Shown here piece after piece: positions 63,400 through 64,000 of a DNA stretch of 64,000 nt. The notes under the pieces are model-generated. The model was not told where the DNA came from. It ran no database searches and saw only the letters and a list, made by a program, of their open reading frames with translations. The translations under genes were made by a program, and so were the position numbers. This DNA is from Nothophaeocryptopus gaeumannii (lineage: Eukaryota; Ascomycota; Dothideomycetes; Mycosphaerellales; Mycosphaerellaceae). Location of the stretch: contig JASISA010000003.1 in assembly GCA_031771865.1 (NCBI GenBank), positions 676,060 through 740,059 on the forward strand. Reading direction: 5' to 3'. Every line of letters starts with the position of its first letter. Positions within the stretch are counted from its first letter, which is position 1.

Positions 63400-64000
63400 T
63401 ATCCTATAAGCTCTATACTAGATCTACCCCTTTATAGAAAAGGTCCTCTAAGACTACCTAAAGGTCGATATTTTAACTATCTCTTTTAATACTCTCTAAG
63501 AATACGCTACTCTATAATACTAAGATAAGGGATATAAGATTTATATTACTACTATCGAGGACCTCTAGATAATCCTCGATACTAAAGAGGTTACTAAAAT
63601 CGACCCTTAATTACTCTCCTATTTCTTAAAGTACTAAGAAGTATTCTCGCTAAAGCTAGCTAATTAGTTACTACTATACTATCTATATAATAAGGAATTA
63701 TTAGCGATTATCTATATATTCGAAGAGTAGTATCCTAAATTAGAAGGTTATAAATACTTAATTTAAGTACTATCTACTTACTATAACCTAGAATATTTTA
63801 TAATAACGAAGTAGCTAAATTACTACTAGGCCTAATAGACTAAGTTCCTTTTCCTTTTCTACTTTACGATTATTTACTATCTAGGAAAACTAGGCTAAAA
63901 GCTAGACTCTCTAACTAGGAGATTAGCTAACCTACCTAAGAAGAGGGATAAACTAGACGCTATAGTAGGTTAACCTAATTAGGTTAGGTTTAAGTATAGG
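63400..64000 (+). mobile_element. RIP-mutated Ty3/gypsy retrotransposon, RNase H end
   Basis: Reading through stops on the plus strand gives the gypsy RNase H block: YNKELLAIIYIFEE, YPKLEGYKYLI, VLSTYYNLEYFIITK (the DHKNLEYF region with His to Tyr), LFYFTIIYYLGKLG (the YxPGK region) and KLDSLTRRLANLPKK. Just before it (63540-63690) lies what normally precedes the reverse transcriptase (TIEDL, then YFLKYQEVFSLKLAN). The polymerase domain between them is missing, so this copy has an internal deletion. It continues beyond the window. Confidence 0.8.

Larger units (their letters stand above)
58441..64000. other. RIP-mutated, TA-rich repeat block
   Basis: From about 58445 to the end the DNA is very TA-rich with almost no CA/TG dinucleotides, while CG, CT and AG survive. 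This is the signature of RIP acting on CpA. Islands of normal composition within it (59375-60094 and 61936-62292) are later LTR insertions. Confidence 0.85.

Noticed and set aside
1..64000. CRISPR array, tRNA or rRNA genes
   Set aside because: No regularly spaced direct repeats of CRISPR type; I saw no tRNA B-box with a fitting A-box and no rRNA core sequence, though a covariance-model search was not possible.

Overview
The window is from a filamentous ascomycete. The signs are short GT-AG introns (about 43-80 nt) with CTAAC/CTGAC-like branch sites, typical fungal families (Zn2Cys6 regulator, RTA1-like protein, S28 and S33 peptidases, MYND and HET proteins), and a distal end mutated by repeat-induced point mutation (RIP). 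A Dothideomycete is my inference from the feel of the proteins; no marker here fixes a species.

Positions 1-5300 are a decayed accessory edge. A HET-domain fragment abuts a broken NRPS carrier/condensation fragment, followed by one intact MFS drug-type transporter and two tandem broken MYND zinc-finger genes. Positions 5600-13550 hold mostly intact genes: a riboflavin-kinase-fold protein without the usual catalytic motif, a Zn2Cys6 regulator and a large PMCA-type calcium ATPase. Positions 14500-24900 mix a truncated sugar transporter, a secreted beta-propeller protein, an RTA1-like membrane protein with a repetitive tail, an unresolved multi-exon gene, a secreted repeat protein, a small secreted protein and a lysozyme-like gene.

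Positions 24900-48900 are the gene-rich core. It carries an S33 hydrolase, an aldo-keto reductase, a thiolase-like enzyme and an SDR (all on the minus strand), a BTB protein, a basic nuclear-type protein, an orphan NLR-like N-terminus, a GMC oxidoreductase, a GST-like protein, a sugar transporter, mitochondrial uS4 and a La homologue (head to head), a membrane-bound hydroxylase and a conserved hypothetical. The oxidoreductases, GST and transporters could serve small-molecule breakdown or detoxification, but no backbone synthase is intact, so a biosynthetic cluster is not shown. The La gene has an in-frame UAG followed by 97 more coding-like codons.

Positions 49400-54720 hold a broken M35-like peptidase gene and an intact S28 peptidase. 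From about 55300 genes stop. From about 58445 the sequence turns into TA-rich DNA almost free of CpA/TpG. In it I can read two head-to-head copies of a Fot1/pogo-type transposon, a RIP-mutated LTR, a Ty3/gypsy RNase H region running off the end, and unmutated solo LTRs inserted later. One LTR sits inside another, with target-site duplications and an empty-site copy all within the window. I see no rRNA, tRNA or CRISPR array.
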